A stretch of DNA of 64,000 nt from Eopsaltria australis (Eukaryota; Chordata; Aves; Passeriformes; Petroicidae), in contig JAVTVJ010000012.1 in the NCBI GenBank assembly GCA_034509425.1, positions 10,575,001 to 10,639,000 of the forward strand, written 5' to 3'. Positions within the stretch are counted from its first letter, which is position 1. Every line of letters begins with the position of its first letter. The position numbers were made by a program, and so were the translations under genes. This document shows positions 26,001 through 38,600 of the stretch, one piece after another. The notes under the pieces are model-generated. The model was not told the origin of the DNA. It did no database searches and worked only from the letters and a program-made list of their open reading frames with translations.

Positions 26001-27696
26001 CTGTGAGGGATTCAGTATAAGTAAGTCTGTTACTAACTTAATATACTCTGTATTGCAATTTGTTGTAGCTCATGGAAAAAATCAGAGTTTTCTTCCACCA
26101 TCTCAAGCAGGTATAATACTAATAAAATTTAAAATACATTCCTAAATTATATAGTTGATGTGCATGAACAGGAGTATCTGATTACTTGGTTTTTGTGAGA
26201 GGTAAAAAATAGCCCTTAGTACAGCTGAGACACCAAGGAGGTATGAGTGATGTCATTTGGGCTCTCCCACAGAATGGTAAACCGCTCATCACACGATGTG
26301 TTCCAGGAGTGGATTTTTGTGAATTAAATTAATCTTTTATCTTTGTCACAAAACTTTCTAATGAGTGAGTCTCCTAAACTGAAATCTAGGTTTTTAAATA
26401 TTTTATTACTTGCAATATATTGATGTTGTGGAAATATCTCAGGCATAAACAGTATAAAATGATACTGTTGTAACTTAACAGTATAAAATGTAAAGTGATA
26501 TTCCTTAACTATATAATTCAAGGTTATAGTGAAGGAGATGGTTTCCAAGAGTAAAACAGTATTTTATGATCAAAGCCATTGCCTTTCATCCATTTATCTA
26601 AATCAGCTCATTAAAACATTTAATGAATATATAGATGCCTATCCCATGAAAAGCAGCTCTTATTTCTTCAAAGCTTGCTGAAAATAAACCAGTTTTATCT
26701 AAGGTAAAAACCAAAACTGACTATCTGTACACCAAAACCACATCATTTACTTCATCAGAGGCATTATTGGTTGGTAATTTTGGGGCCCAGATTGGTATTG
26801 CAAACCATTTTAGTTTTGATCTCATTAATCTGTTAATTATCTGTCTTTAATCAGTTGAATTTTAGATTTTTTAAGCAACTGTAAGGTAAATGAATAATTC
26901 CATTGTTGTCAGACAGGGAATCATGTGAAACATTATGTTTCTGCATTTTGAAAAAATGCAGGTAGGCCATTATACCTATGTGAAATAATGTTCTTAATTA
27001 GTTTCTGAAAATGTCTTTAAATACCTGGTAATACAAATAATGGAAGTGTTCCAGAAGTGGATCCTATTTGGAGAGACGATAAAACCTTCTTTGGACCTTC
27101 TTTTTCAGCCTTATTTTGTGTGTCAAGAATGTTGTCACTTAATGCTAAATATTTGTCACTTTTCTCTCTCTCTTGACTTTTTCACTGCCTCAAAATGAGG
27201 TATTTGTTTTAATAAGGACCTTCTCAATATCCTATCCAAACAGTACGCATATAGAGCCACAACTGGTAAATGTACAGACCAAATCTCTTGCTAAAAGATT
27301 CAATATCAAATCACTTAGACTGCAGAGAATTTCTTCCGTAGAGAAGTACACAGGCTGGATGACTTTCAGCTGATGAGTGTCTCAGTTTCTTCTCTGAACC
27401 TTTTCGATCACCATTCTTATCCCTCTTGGTTGCAAATCTCAGTTCTGCTGTCAGTTTCTCTTGAATCCTCTTGGCAGTTCTATCAGTGAGTGTTGTGACC
27501 CTCAGTTCTGGCATGACACGTGTCCTACGCTCACATATTGCAGAACCACTCTGTAGTTCTGACAGGGCTTAGCTATAAAACTGTATACTGACTGTTCAGT
27601 GTGTGGTCAGGATTGCAAGGAATTCCATTAATAACTGTGAATTTTCCCAGCGTTAAGATCCTCGTAATAATTTCCTTCATCAGAATCTTCTGATAT
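23031..27696. other. Intron, no recognised element
   Basis: A+T-rich intron. An 8-bp inverted repeat flanks a T-run at about 25247-25280. The minus strand at 27311-27569 has an open, charged, coding-like frame of about 85 codons, described under findings; I could not identify it. No LINE or LTR was recognised. Confidence 0.5.
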
Positions 27697-27750
27697 GGAA
27701 GGAAGACGGCAGGAAGGAAGGCAGGAAGGAAGGAAGGAAGGAAGGAAAAG
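27697..27750. repeat. GGAA microsatellite
   Basis: A (GGAA)n tract interrupted by gacggc and ggca units. The uninterrupted core at about 27723-27747 has six consecutive GGAA units. GGAA is the core of ETS-family binding sites, but nothing else here suggests regulatory use. Confidence 0.95.
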
Positions 27751-30276
27751 AATGTATTTTCTTTAACAACATTGAAGATTTAAGCAATAGTCTGGAAAGA
27801 TGAATACTAATTTAGAGGAAGGAAAAAATTCAAGAATGGTAATGGGAATTGGGCTGCAAATGCCACTTTATCAACGGAAGAGAGCCAGGTAGCATATTTC
27901 TTCTAACTATGATGAAATTTTAAACTGTTTTCTTTTTTCATTAGTTTGCATATTGGCTTTCTGGCCCATTCATACAGGAGAAAGATTGTTTTTCTTTCTC
28001 TAAAATAATTCATACAAAAATATATTATTTAAGGAATGTTATCTGCACAGAAATATGTAATAAGTACTGCAAGTATTGGAAAATATGGTGAACTTAGGAC
28101 CTGTGAACAATCTACTAATCAGTAAGGTCACAGTAAAGGACTAACTTTTTTTTAAATATATGTTAGTGGGTATATGAATTTAGTTTCATTGTTCTCTTTC
28201 ATTGTTACCAGGTTAAATGTGTATTGTGATGCTGCTATCACTAAAGTTTCAATAGGCAGAACTTTTCCTTCGATGCAAACAAATTTATTGCTTCATTGGT
28301 TTGCATAATAAAAATGTGAGGATCTACAAATTAAATGCATGACTCTCCTATATAGCAAAAGTGGTTGGGTGGAATGAAGGCAAATACCATTTACCACAAA
28401 TGTATAATGTTTGTCTTGCATAATTACCTACCTGAATTCATGTACAGCTATACACTTTGCAGCATTTCAGTGTTTTGTCCTATTGGACTGATGATCTTTG
28501 AAAGTGTAATTTCTAAAACACTAGATGCACTGTGTTCTGCACAAATGGATAAAGCTGGTCAGATGCAATGATCAAAATTGCTTTTGTAGAATGAAGGTAA
28601 GCAAACTTTTTCCTTCAAACATTCCGCCACTATTGTCACATACTGACAAAATAAAAATTCAAATATAATTTCTTCATAGAAATTGAGAATTAATATCTTT
28701 ATTAGCTCTAGTAAGAGTTGAATGAGTCAAATATAGTTGATCTTTTAACATTTAGACCATTATTTCTCATTGTTTTTCACTATAGCTAAATGTTCTGTGT
28801 ACCATAGCTGTGTAGATGTGACACATAAAAGAAGTTTCACTGGTAGCCTCCAAATGTGCTAAAATCTAGCATGTGCTACTTTCATTTTCAAAATTTGTTT
28901 AATTTTTAAAACTCCCTTTATCTTACTTCTATTTAAATTATTACCTTGAATTTAATGTTTTGTATATATATATGTGTGTGTATATGTATGTGTGTATGGG
29001 TGTGTATATAAAACTGAATTTATTTAAATAAAAGAAACAAGATTTGAAGAACTTGTGTGCCTGAAATCTGGCCTAATTTATCGAGTTGTCTGATGAAAGA
29101 TATTACCTTTTCCCATCAAGTTTTCAGGTTTTGGACTATCTCAGTTGAGACAATGTTACACTGATTTCATCATAACTGATATCCTGAAACTAAGAAGTTC
29201 TTTGTCTTACAGCAACTGGAATTTGGAGTTCCAAATTAAAGAATTGTCTATTCATTTGGAAATGCATGGGAAACTATTCTTCTACTAACGTGAAATTCCG
29301 TTCATAATGTGTCTAACTTTTCAGGGAGAATTAAGCAGCCTAGCCATTCTATGTTTACATATACTGCCTTTCAAGCAGCTGATCAACAATGAAAAAAAAT
29401 ATCAGAGTGCACAAAAGCTACATTAATTTTCTATAAATATCTTCTCTTTTGTCATTAAAAACAGTGATGAGCAGTTTCTTCTGGGATCACAAGTAACCTG
29501 CCTATGGAAGTCAGAAAGTTAGTTTTGTTGCATTTTTAATGCAAAGATTAGGCTAATTCAGACTACTGAGTTATGAATTACTTTAGTGTTGAGTGTCATA
29601 AATTTCTTAGAAACTTCTATATCTTCTGGCTATGATCTGAATACCTTACAGCCACTCCTAATGTGAATAATGAGAGGGCTTTGGGGAGTGAAGGGTTGCA
29701 TTCTCTCTACATTGTAAACAAGAAGGTTGAAACAGAAAATAGATGAAATGGCTCGGCTGGTGTCACACATGGAACAAATAGAAGCACCAGTAACTGAACA
29801 CAGACCTCCAGTTCTAGACTTGACCATCTGTTTGCCAGCCATATTTCTTCTTTATGAGTCTGTCTATGATCGGTTATTAAATTCATATATCAGTTTTTTA
29901 AGTGGAATGACACGTTCCACTGTTCATGCAGTGCCTTTCCAATTCTATGATTTCCTTTGAGAAACAGAAATTTAACTTTTTTTTAGAGCAACTACAAACC
30001 TTCATGGGAAAGAATATAGTATTTATATCTAAATAGTAAAATAGACTTTAATTACTACTCTGCTTTCATTTGATTTTCTCTTTTGCTTATAGAGCTGCTG
30101 ACAATTGTTTGCAGTATTTCAGCATAAAATAAACAGTTGCATCTGATCAAAAAGACTTTTTGTCATTGAGAAAACCAAATTCTAATAAAGTAATATAATT
30201 ATAAATAAGTTTACATATAAACTAAGGATACAGTGTAGTAGAAGATTTATTAAATTTTCTAAAACGTTGATCGTTT
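27751..30276. other. Intron with one TA/TG microsatellite
   Basis: Intron sequence. Apart from the TA/TG tract at 28961-29010 I see no recognised repeat. A short stretch ending ccaattctatgattt at 29940-29954 resembles a CR1 3' terminus but is too short to call. Confidence 0.5.
28961..29010. repeat. Mixed (TA)n/(TG)n microsatellite
   Basis: Alternating purine-pyrimidine tract of TA and TG steps, imperfect, about 50 bp. Confidence 0.9.
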
Positions 30277-31135
30277 GTGATGTCCCACCCTTAAGGGGAT
30301 GGGAGCACTAGGATTCGTAGATGCTCATGGTTGAAAGATATGACAAAAGTCGGAGGGTCCACAATAACTCATGAAGTTTTATCTGTAAATTACACACTTG
30401 GCATAGAATTTTAGTCCCTGAACTCATGTATTAGCACATGACAGTGGGTTTTGGATAAAGGGGTAAGGAAAAAGAAAGGGAGAGAGAGAAATAAAAGAGG
30501 AGGGGAGAGAAAGGGGGAAAGAAAGAAAGGGAGGAAGGGAAGGAAGGGGAGGAAGAGGGAGGGAGGGAAGGAAGGAAGGAAGAAATCACCAGTCCTGGCT
30601 CCAGTGTTAATCCAGCTGATGGGATGTCCAGGGTCCTGGGGGCACTACCTAGGTTTAGTGGGGGTGCCTTTTTAGAGACAGGTTTTCCCTGCCCTAGAGA
30701 GAGGTTTCTTGCTTTCTATGCAAACTAATTATCATGTGCAGTCTGCTCTTTTAGATCTGTCTGGAAATGAGGGCTTCAGGGCTCTTGTGCAACAATCCCC
30801 CCCCACCCAGTCCATGCCCACTTCTCTATCTCATTCCTGTGCTTACCCTGGACTGTGTTGTGCTTATCTCCAGAACAAGGACGTTTGTCCCAGAGAAGTG
30901 CTGCCCTACCTCCGCATGGCCCCTTCTCTGGCCACATCTTGTTCTTTCCCACAACAATCCTTGGTTATTATCAGCAATCCTTCGTTGTTATTACCAAGAG
31001 TCCATGGTTGGCTTCACAGCCGAACAGCTATCAGCATTTGGGACATGCACATCAGCCTCTTATCTGCTGGGCTTCCACACCATTTCAGCTTGTCTGCTTC
31101 CTTTTTCTCATGATCTTTTTACATCTATACTATTG
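30277..31135 (-). mobile_element. Possible old LTR element containing a polypurine tract
   Basis: The plus strand at 30277 reads tgatgtcccacccttaagg, and the next 140 bases (with gaaagatatgacaaaagtcg) resemble bird endogenous-retrovirus LTR sequence that I remember. That would be a minus-strand LTR ending in CA at 30277. The rest, to about 31135, is higher in G+C than its surroundings and includes a GA-rich expansion (30451-30595). The opposite terminus is not clear and no target-site duplication was found. Overlapping plus-strand frames of 116-134 codons at 30709-31205 have no recognisable domain and follow from the C-rich composition. A repeat-library search would decide this. Confidence 0.35.
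30451..30595. repeat. GA-rich polypurine tract
   Basis: About 145 bases almost purely A and G on the plus strand, mixing GGAA, GAAA and GGGA units. It could adopt triplex structure in supercoiled DNA; that is inference. It produces a spurious lysine/arginine/glycine-rich open frame. Confidence 0.9.
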
Positions 31136-33229
31136 GTATAGTGAAATATTTGTAGTAGAGTGTTGTAAATTGTTGTTATTCCTTTCTTTTGGTTGCTCCA
31201 TGTGATTCAATGGAAACTGATGGTCTCACCTCTCATTGTCTTTTAAGAATTATTTATGGGGAATGATTCATCCCAATTATTGTAAATGCCTGTTGAAGAA
31301 TGGGATCTCTCCCTCTCAGAAAGTTCCTCTCCTTCTCTTCAGTGGCTAGATAAAACCAAGGTAACTGGTTTCAGCTAGACAGAGCTTTTTGATGACAAGT
31401 CAAATAAATTCTACTTCCTGACTTGGAAGGGCTTTGTTTTTAATGGAAAAATTACAGAAATGTATTATAGATAAAGGCAAACTTGCATGTGAGAAGAGCT
31501 CAGAATGATTGGGATCAGTCATCTTAAATAAGAGATGAATAAGAACAGGCATGATTAAACTAAACAAAAGAGAGGATGTTAAAAAAGTCAAGGAACTCCA
31601 GAGTAGTACTTATCTTCTGTTGTAATAAAACTACAAACACCTTGTGAAAAAAAGTGCAATGAGGCTTGCACAAACACAGGACATGTTATATAAATTCTAA
31701 ATTCAACAGTAGTTAGGAAGGGCTCATGTCTGTTACTCCTAGGAGTACAAGAAGTTACATTAAGTAGATTTTTATTTAGGTGAGAAAATAGGAACACTTA
31801 AAGTATAACGGAGCCACATACCAATGAGCACTGGAAAGAACAGTCCTCTCTAAATTCCTGTTTCACTTCTTAGAACTATTGACATGTACTAATATATTTT
31901 CTTAAAGTATCTGCTATTGATAACTGTCAAAAGCTGGGTACGAGCTAAAACAGTGATTTGATCTAGTGTGGCAGTTTTTGTATTTACGTTCTTTGTTTCA
32001 AATGTGAATGCATAAGGTTAAAGGGAAAGCTAGTTCATTTCAGATGCCATGCAAATGGATTAGGTTTTGCATTAAATCCTCTTATGGTGTTAGGGGGTGC
32101 AGTTATACCAGAACATTTATCCATAAAATGTGAAGTAGCTTTCTATAGATTGTGGTAGGAATGCACAAATTTTGCGAAGCTCTGAAGTGCTAGTGAAAAC
32201 TTACACTGAGTCTAATCAGATTCTGGTTTTGAAAACTTCATCCTGTTATTTTTACTTTTTCCCACTACCTTTCTCATCTATTACAGTCATAGTTATTAAA
32301 AGCCAAATACATAACAAATTACAAAATCTCATATAAATGCCAATGTTTTAAAAAGAGATCTTGTTGACGTTTTACTTTTTCTAGTAGTGCATGTAAGAAA
32401 ATGATCATGTTCTTCTGTTTTTTGTAAAGCAGAAGTTCTGTGTCTGAAACTCAAAACTATCTTCAAAATAGTATTACCATCCATGCATAGTTAAAGAAAT
32501 CAGTTATGTAAACCTGAAGGTAGAAGATGCAGTGTGATAGGTCTACCTAGTGAAGTATTAATAGAAGTCTTTTATAGCTGTGTCTCTGTGCTTCAGTCAA
32601 GAGGTATGCACTAATTCCAGCTGCTGTTAACACATATTAAGAACCTGAGCTCTATGATGTGTACTGTTTCCTTAATGTAGTACAGTAGCTAATACTAGTT
32701 CCTATTTTTTACCTTTTCTTTTGTTTGTTTTTTAAGGAAATTGTTATGGTTTGAAAAGTATACCATCTGTTGAATGTTGTCCGCCCTAGACCACATACAC
32801 TATTATGAAAAGAAGTTGTATTAGCTATAAATATTTGGTAACCTGTATACAAAGCAGATCTTACAAGTCAAACTTAATCAAATGTTTCTGTGCTGGTTGC
32901 TTTAGCGGCATTTTCAATAGTTTTCTTCTTCAAACTGGTCTTTCAGACTGCGGGCAAATCTGATTAAATTGCAATGTTAGTTCTGTGTTTATTCAACCAC
33001 TAAGGAGCATCTGGTTAAAGCATTTTATAACATTTCACAGTAGTAGACAAATTTCTCCAAAGTATTTCAAAATTGAAATTGAAAATATAAAAGCGATCTC
33101 AGCAAAAACTACTTGACAGGAAGGTTATACAGTCATTTTCATGGTCTTTTAAATTGTAGAAAAAGGAATTCCCTGTAGTGAGTTATTTCTGAAGTGTGTT
33201 CTGTTGCTCACCATGGAGGGAGTGGTGTT
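31136..33229. other. Intron, no recognised element
   Basis: A+T-rich intron. No coding-like frame, LINE, LTR or tandem repeat that I recognise. Confidence 0.5.
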
Positions 33230-33690
33230 AATATTCCATGGTAGCAACACTTACAGTTCCTGCAGACCTCAGGATGTGCCAGAGCTGCCTTTTCTCTTGG
33301 GCTCCATGACAGTCTGTGAGCAGCAAGGAACTCCAGGAAGATGACAGGAAGGTTGTGCTCAGCCCAGCATCCTCACTGGGTCCCTGAAACTCCCTCTTGA
33401 GCATCTGAACGGCCTTTTCCTGTAGTCTGTGTCAGAGCTGCTCAGGTAGTCATGCATCACCTGCTGCACCTTCAGTGTGGGAATCACAGCTAGGATTTCA
33501 TTTGAACAGAGTAGTGAATGTGCAGTCAGAACCAGTCCCATGTGCATAGATCCTCAGCATCCAGCATTGGCAAATAGGTATTAACCTCTGCCATATGAGA
33601 TCAGAAGCTACAAATCCTTACCATATCTTGTGGTATGAACTCATCACAGCCAAGGACTGCATCGACACACTCATCTAAGACTCTATGATT
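33230..33690 (-). pseudogene. Unidentified broken coding-like segment (possible retropseudogene)
   Basis: On the minus strand about 145 residues of coding-like translation run on without introns through two frameshifts and one stop. From right to left: VLDECVDAVLGCDEFIPQDM; a stop; MAEVNTYLPMLDAEDL; a frameshift near 33550; GLVLTAHSLLCSNEILAV; then TLKVQQVMHDYLSSSDTDY; a second frameshift near 33415; and finally KAVQMLKREFQGPSEDAGL to about 33230. The composition looks like a helical repeat protein and G+C is higher than in the flanks. I do not recognise the parent gene. The lack of introns over about 440 bp suggests a retrocopy, but an ancient transposon gene or a relic of a large exon is possible. 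No poly(A) tail or target-site duplication was identified. A 19-bp unit repeated at 33671-33703 (tcatctaagactct) marks its right edge. Confidence 0.45.
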
Positions 33691-35249
33691 CATCTAAGAC
33701 TCTGATCTGGTAAAGGGGTCAGTTTTCCTGTATTGCTTCTTTTGTAGAACTTCATGTTACTGTGAAAGTTCTGTTGCTGGAAACACTATTTTCCTCATCA
33801 CTGTACTTCTTTTCTAGCTGGATCATAGAATACTGGAATACTGTTGTGGACAAAGTGAAAAGCTCTTCAGAATAGCTGTTCTTAAGGGATTAAATTATTA
33901 TCATCTCTGTCGTGTTTCTTTCATGTATAATCAACTTCAAGATGGTACTGGATAACTCAGTTTGAAGTGATTAGATATTTGAAATAGAAAGTATTTGATC
34001 TCCTTTTTAACTGTGTTTAAACAGGTGGATTTCTTTCCATTAATGTTAATATACTTACGGTTCCTTATAACTGTTCCCTTACTGGAATATTTGAGTGATA
34101 TTTAGAGTATAAATCTGTCTAATAGGAACTGATATGCTAGGGGTAAAATATCAAACTCTCTTATTTACATTGATACCAATAAATACAGTTAAGAAATTGC
34201 AAAGTGTTTCCTTAGCTGAATTAGGTATAGAGAATGGAAGCTTAATGCTTCAGAGAAGGCTTAATGGGAGACAGGACCTTTCACTTGAATAATCACTAGT
34301 TTTCAAAAGCTTTTATTACCTTGTGATGATATAATTGTTACTATTGGTGACATGAATTGATTACAGAACAGTTTTTATTAATAAAACCTATACTTTTGGT
34401 TAATATTGTACGGTTTCCATTTTGATAATTTGCACAATGTTACTAAGAACCGTATGTCCCTGAAGAAATTTTCATTTGTATTCATTCTTTGCTGAATACA
34501 GTGTTTCTGGATTTTCAGTCCTTTAAAAATTTTAATCTTTGTACATGAGATATGCCATAGGAAATTCAGTTTTTTTAATATAACCTTAAATATTATACTG
34601 TCTAATAAAAATTAAATGGTATTATTAAAAATGCCTAATACATGCATTACTTTCTTAGTCTGTTAGGCATTTACAATTCTGTCTCACAGAAAATAAATTA
34701 CACTTTGGTCCTCAAGCTTTTTAAGTGTTTTGGAAATTTTTACTACAGTTCTTAATATTTTGGGTTTTTTCCTGAGGATTTCTAAAATATGTTGCTCTCA
34801 TTTGTAGAATTTTTTTTACAATTAGATTAATCATCATTGACCTGGAATATCTAGATTCATGTAAGACAGGCAGTGCCACTACATTTGGAGGAAACAGTGA
34901 ATTCTCTTATACTCAGATATTTTAATGTACTTTATTATTTTTGTAGCTGAGTAATTTTCAGAACAAATAGGGATAACACTGAAGTGTGATTCTATTGTCC
35001 TTCATTGGCTCCTATTACAGCAAGCCAAACTTTGCTATATTTTTGTCAATTTGTTGCAAACTGCCGCGTTGTTATTATTACTACAAAAGAGCTAGTTATT
35101 GAGTTTAAGATCCCAAAAAGTGCATCTTGTACTCAATAGCAAAAAGTGATGCTTTGGATGTTAGGCACATTTTCAACATTCAACTACTTTAACTATTCTC
35201 TCTCAAATCTCTGTCTACAGCACAAAATAAGTTTTGTCCTTAATGGAGC
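33691..35249. other. Intron, no recognised element
   Basis: A+T-rich intron; nothing recognised. Confidence 0.5.
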
Positions 35250-35660
35250 TGCAGGTTCTCAGTTGATCCTTTAGGTATTCTGCTCCTGGATTATTGGACA
35301 CTTTAAAGATAGTGACAGAGACGTAAAGCTTGGCTCAGTATTTCATAGGAGCCAGTGTAGAAGATGAAAGCAGATTTGAGGTGCTTATAGCACCCCGGGT
35401 TGCAGAGGAAATGCACTGCTGTGTTCTGTACTATTTTGAGTTTCCCAAGGGCTAATGGCTTCATGCCCAAGATGTTGCATTGCTGAAGTCCAGCTGAAAG
35501 GTGACAAAAGAATGTACTACAGAGGCCAAATCATCAACAGTAAAGATGGGATGAATTCTTGTACCTGTTCCATTGTCAGAGATGTCCAGGATCAGTTCTC
35601 AATTACAGACTGGCTGGTCTAAATGGGGTTGTGTAATATCAGCCAGTAGGTACTGTGCCG
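35250..35660 (-). mobile_element. Ancient L2-like LINE relic (reverse transcriptase C-terminal region)
   Basis: Minus-strand translation in broken frames gives VVHSFVTFQLDFSNA (about 35475-35521) and then LKIVQNTAVHFL (about 35408-35447), with FHLLHWLL downstream. This spacing matches the conserved block downstream of the reverse transcriptase core of L2-like LINEs: (L)VHAFVTSRLDYCNAL, then LQLVQNAAARLL, then LHWLPV. It differs from CR1 copies in this window, which lack this pattern. It is highly diverged and dead. Its limits are approximate, and the moderately G+C-rich DNA to about 36400 may include more of it. The exact family cannot be told by eye. Confidence 0.6.
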
Positions 35661-38600
35661 CAAGCTCTTTAAAGTATTTCTTCAGCTACCAAATGTAATT
35701 TATCTTTTCCTCTCTTTCTGCCTCCACTTTCTGCTTTTTATCCATGAGCTCAAGTACTGAGGCAGTCTACATGGTGTTTTCAGTGGAGTTCACTACACCT
35801 TTCTAGTTATTTCAGTCTTTGTGTCCGTATTTTAAAAAAGTTTGAAGAAAAAGGGAACCATGAGGAACATTTTTCTGCTGCTCCTCTCTGGCTATGCCTC
35901 TCTTGAAATAAACTGTTTCAAAATAGTCAGCCTCTTTGACATGCCGTTCATAGTTCATTGGCTATGTCAAATGTTGTAGAGAGGCTGAGAAAAAAGAAGC
36001 GGGGAAGACTCCAGTGCTCATAATGTGGATTGTCTAACAGTGACAGTAATGCCCTTTCTAGCCCATGTCCTGAAATAAATTCAGATCGTGACAGGTGATT
36101 GGTAGTACCCAGTTGAAAGTGTAGGCAACAAGAATATAATAATCGAGATCCAGCAAGAATGTATTTTGAATGCGATGCCGGGTTCAGATGTGTGCTTATA
36201 GCGCTGTCTTAACTTGTGAAGCTCAAAGCATAAACTCTGCTGCAACATGGCAGCTGCACAGCGATGAGCAGATGTGCGTTTGAAAGCATGAGAACCAAGC
36301 AGGCTGTTCATGAAAGATAAACATTTAAGACAGTGAGAAAATGGCATTGTTCATTAAAGAGGACATTTGCCACTTCTTTCCAAGTTTGCACCATGAGTTT
36401 GCAGCCTTAGACAAATAGGAGAGCTCAGCTCACCACCTCTCAGCCTATTCATGTGTCCATGACCTTCAATACTCAACTTCTAATCCTTTTTTGAAAACAG
36501 AATCCTGTGTCACAGAGTATCTACTTTGGCCATTCTAGAACATTGTCTCAGGAATGACTTAGGGGAATGAGTATTGTGCCACTAGCAGGACTCTGTTCTT
36601 CTCCAGAATACACATTTTATTTGAATATTTTCAGATCTGGTTCTACCTAGCTTGCAAGATCTGAGAATGCAGCTTTAAAGAGTAAGAAAAAACATGAAAT
36701 ACATATGTATATATATGTGTGGCTTTTTTCCTACAGTCTGGAAGTTAGCTGGAAAACAGTATTCTTTTTCAGTACTAGAATAAAAAATACTAAGATATGA
36801 AGGAGGAAAAAATTATACACCATTTAACTACACTGAATTGAGTTGCTTGATGAGGTTTAACTATCTGCATTTCTCAGGGAACATGGGGAGATTGCAGGTC
36901 TGCTCTGACTGGAGCTTTAGGTGGGTGCATGCCCTCCTCTGCATCTACCAAAGCGAGGTAAACAGCTGTAACACAGTGGATCCTTGGCTCAGCAAGATGA
37001 TGCCTAATGAGCAGTTAGTCTTAAAGATCTGGCAGCACTGGAAAGCAGGGTGGCCATTTAGCACTTGCAGTTTAAGGAAGTTTTAAACTAAGTTCCAATT
37101 TAGACAGCACTTCAATGTACTAATCTACTCATCTATTTTTGATTAGGTTTTTTCATGTCTTTTCTCATAGGTATGAGCTCATTTCTTTCACAGGTTTTGT
37201 CTGTTGTATTTTATAGTTCCTTGTTAAATGTGACCTCAAGCTTGACTGGAACTTTTAAGCAAAAGCAATAGATGAATACTAATGATAAAAATAGTTAAAT
37301 ATGTAAACTATGAAGTAAAGCATTTCATATTTTCAAATAAATCTATTCAGAAGAGATAAAAGGATGAAAATGTTAAATACATTATATATATTTAAAGGTT
37401 TTATTTTTCAGTTCCCTTTTTATTCCTCATCAGGCGAGTTAGTACCATGAAACAAACAGTCTCTGAATCAGCCTCAGGGCTTTTACGGAGTAATTAAAAG
37501 CTCTAAAGTTAGTTAGGCATGTAGTTCTCAGCAAGTGTGATGATTTTGAAGCAGTTACACTTAGTGAAATTGGAAAAGCTGAGGAATTGTATGATCTTTT
37601 TGACCTAAGTATAGTGATTAAGATTTTTTAAAAGATATTAGCTTGAATATTTGTGTATTACAGGCTATATAGTTTAACTAATCTTTTTCCTAAACATTTT
37701 GGGTTTATTCTTTTTTAAATCTCTTCTTAACCTTTGTTTCTAGTTCTTATTCAATAGCTCTTTGATATTAAGTAATAACTCTATGGAGCTACACTATGGT
37801 CATGTCAGAAGGGCCTGGTGGAAACAGGAATTTCTATTTCCAGATGATATTTTGGCAGGTTAGGTTTCTGCATCACCTAATATTTTAAGTATTCTTTTTA
37901 AAGAACAGATACCAGGATTGAGGGCAGTATTCCAGTGTTGGTGTTATACAGGGCATTTTGATCTGCAGCATATATTACACTTCTCCTTTATTTGTGTAAC
38001 TGAAAATGGGTTCACTCTTTATGTCAACAGATTCTTGAAAATTCATGCCAGGTTGTTTTTCCAGTGAGATTCCAGAGCTCTGTAGGGTCACCTTTCTATG
38101 ATAAACCTCCTATTTGGGACATATTTCTTTTTCCCTTCTAGGTTTGACTCTACAAAAAGTATTTTGTTTGAACAGGCAAGTTTAATGCACAATTCAACCT
38201 ATTGTATCCATGTACGTTGCCTTCCACATTACATACTATTGCATCATTCTCTGACTAATCTATAAAAAATATATTTTAATAGTATGGTATAACATTTTCT
38301 CATTATATAGTTACTATATTCTATATTACACATTAAATATTACTTAGTAAGAATTAAAGTGTATTATGTATTATGTGGTACAAAAAATTATATTAGATAT
38401 TATTATAATACATATATTTTTAGTTCTACTAAATTCCAAATGAGGGACTAAAATATTTATTAATTATATTGTTTCAACAATTGCTCATTAAATAAGTCCA
38501 CCAGAAGCACACATTTGCTGGTGATTCCAAATTACAATTTTTCCTTGAGATCTGCAAGGCATTTCTTATTTTACCTGTGAAACCTGGAGATCCTTGTGGA

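Noticed and set aside
29860..29955. CR1-like 3' terminus (ccaattctatgattt)
   Set aside because: Only about 15 bases resemble CR1; the preceding sequence does not follow the CR1 3' region.
30709..31205. Three overlapping plus-strand frames of 116-134 codons
   Set aside because: All three frames being open over the same DNA reflects C-rich composition; no domain or splice context supports a gene.
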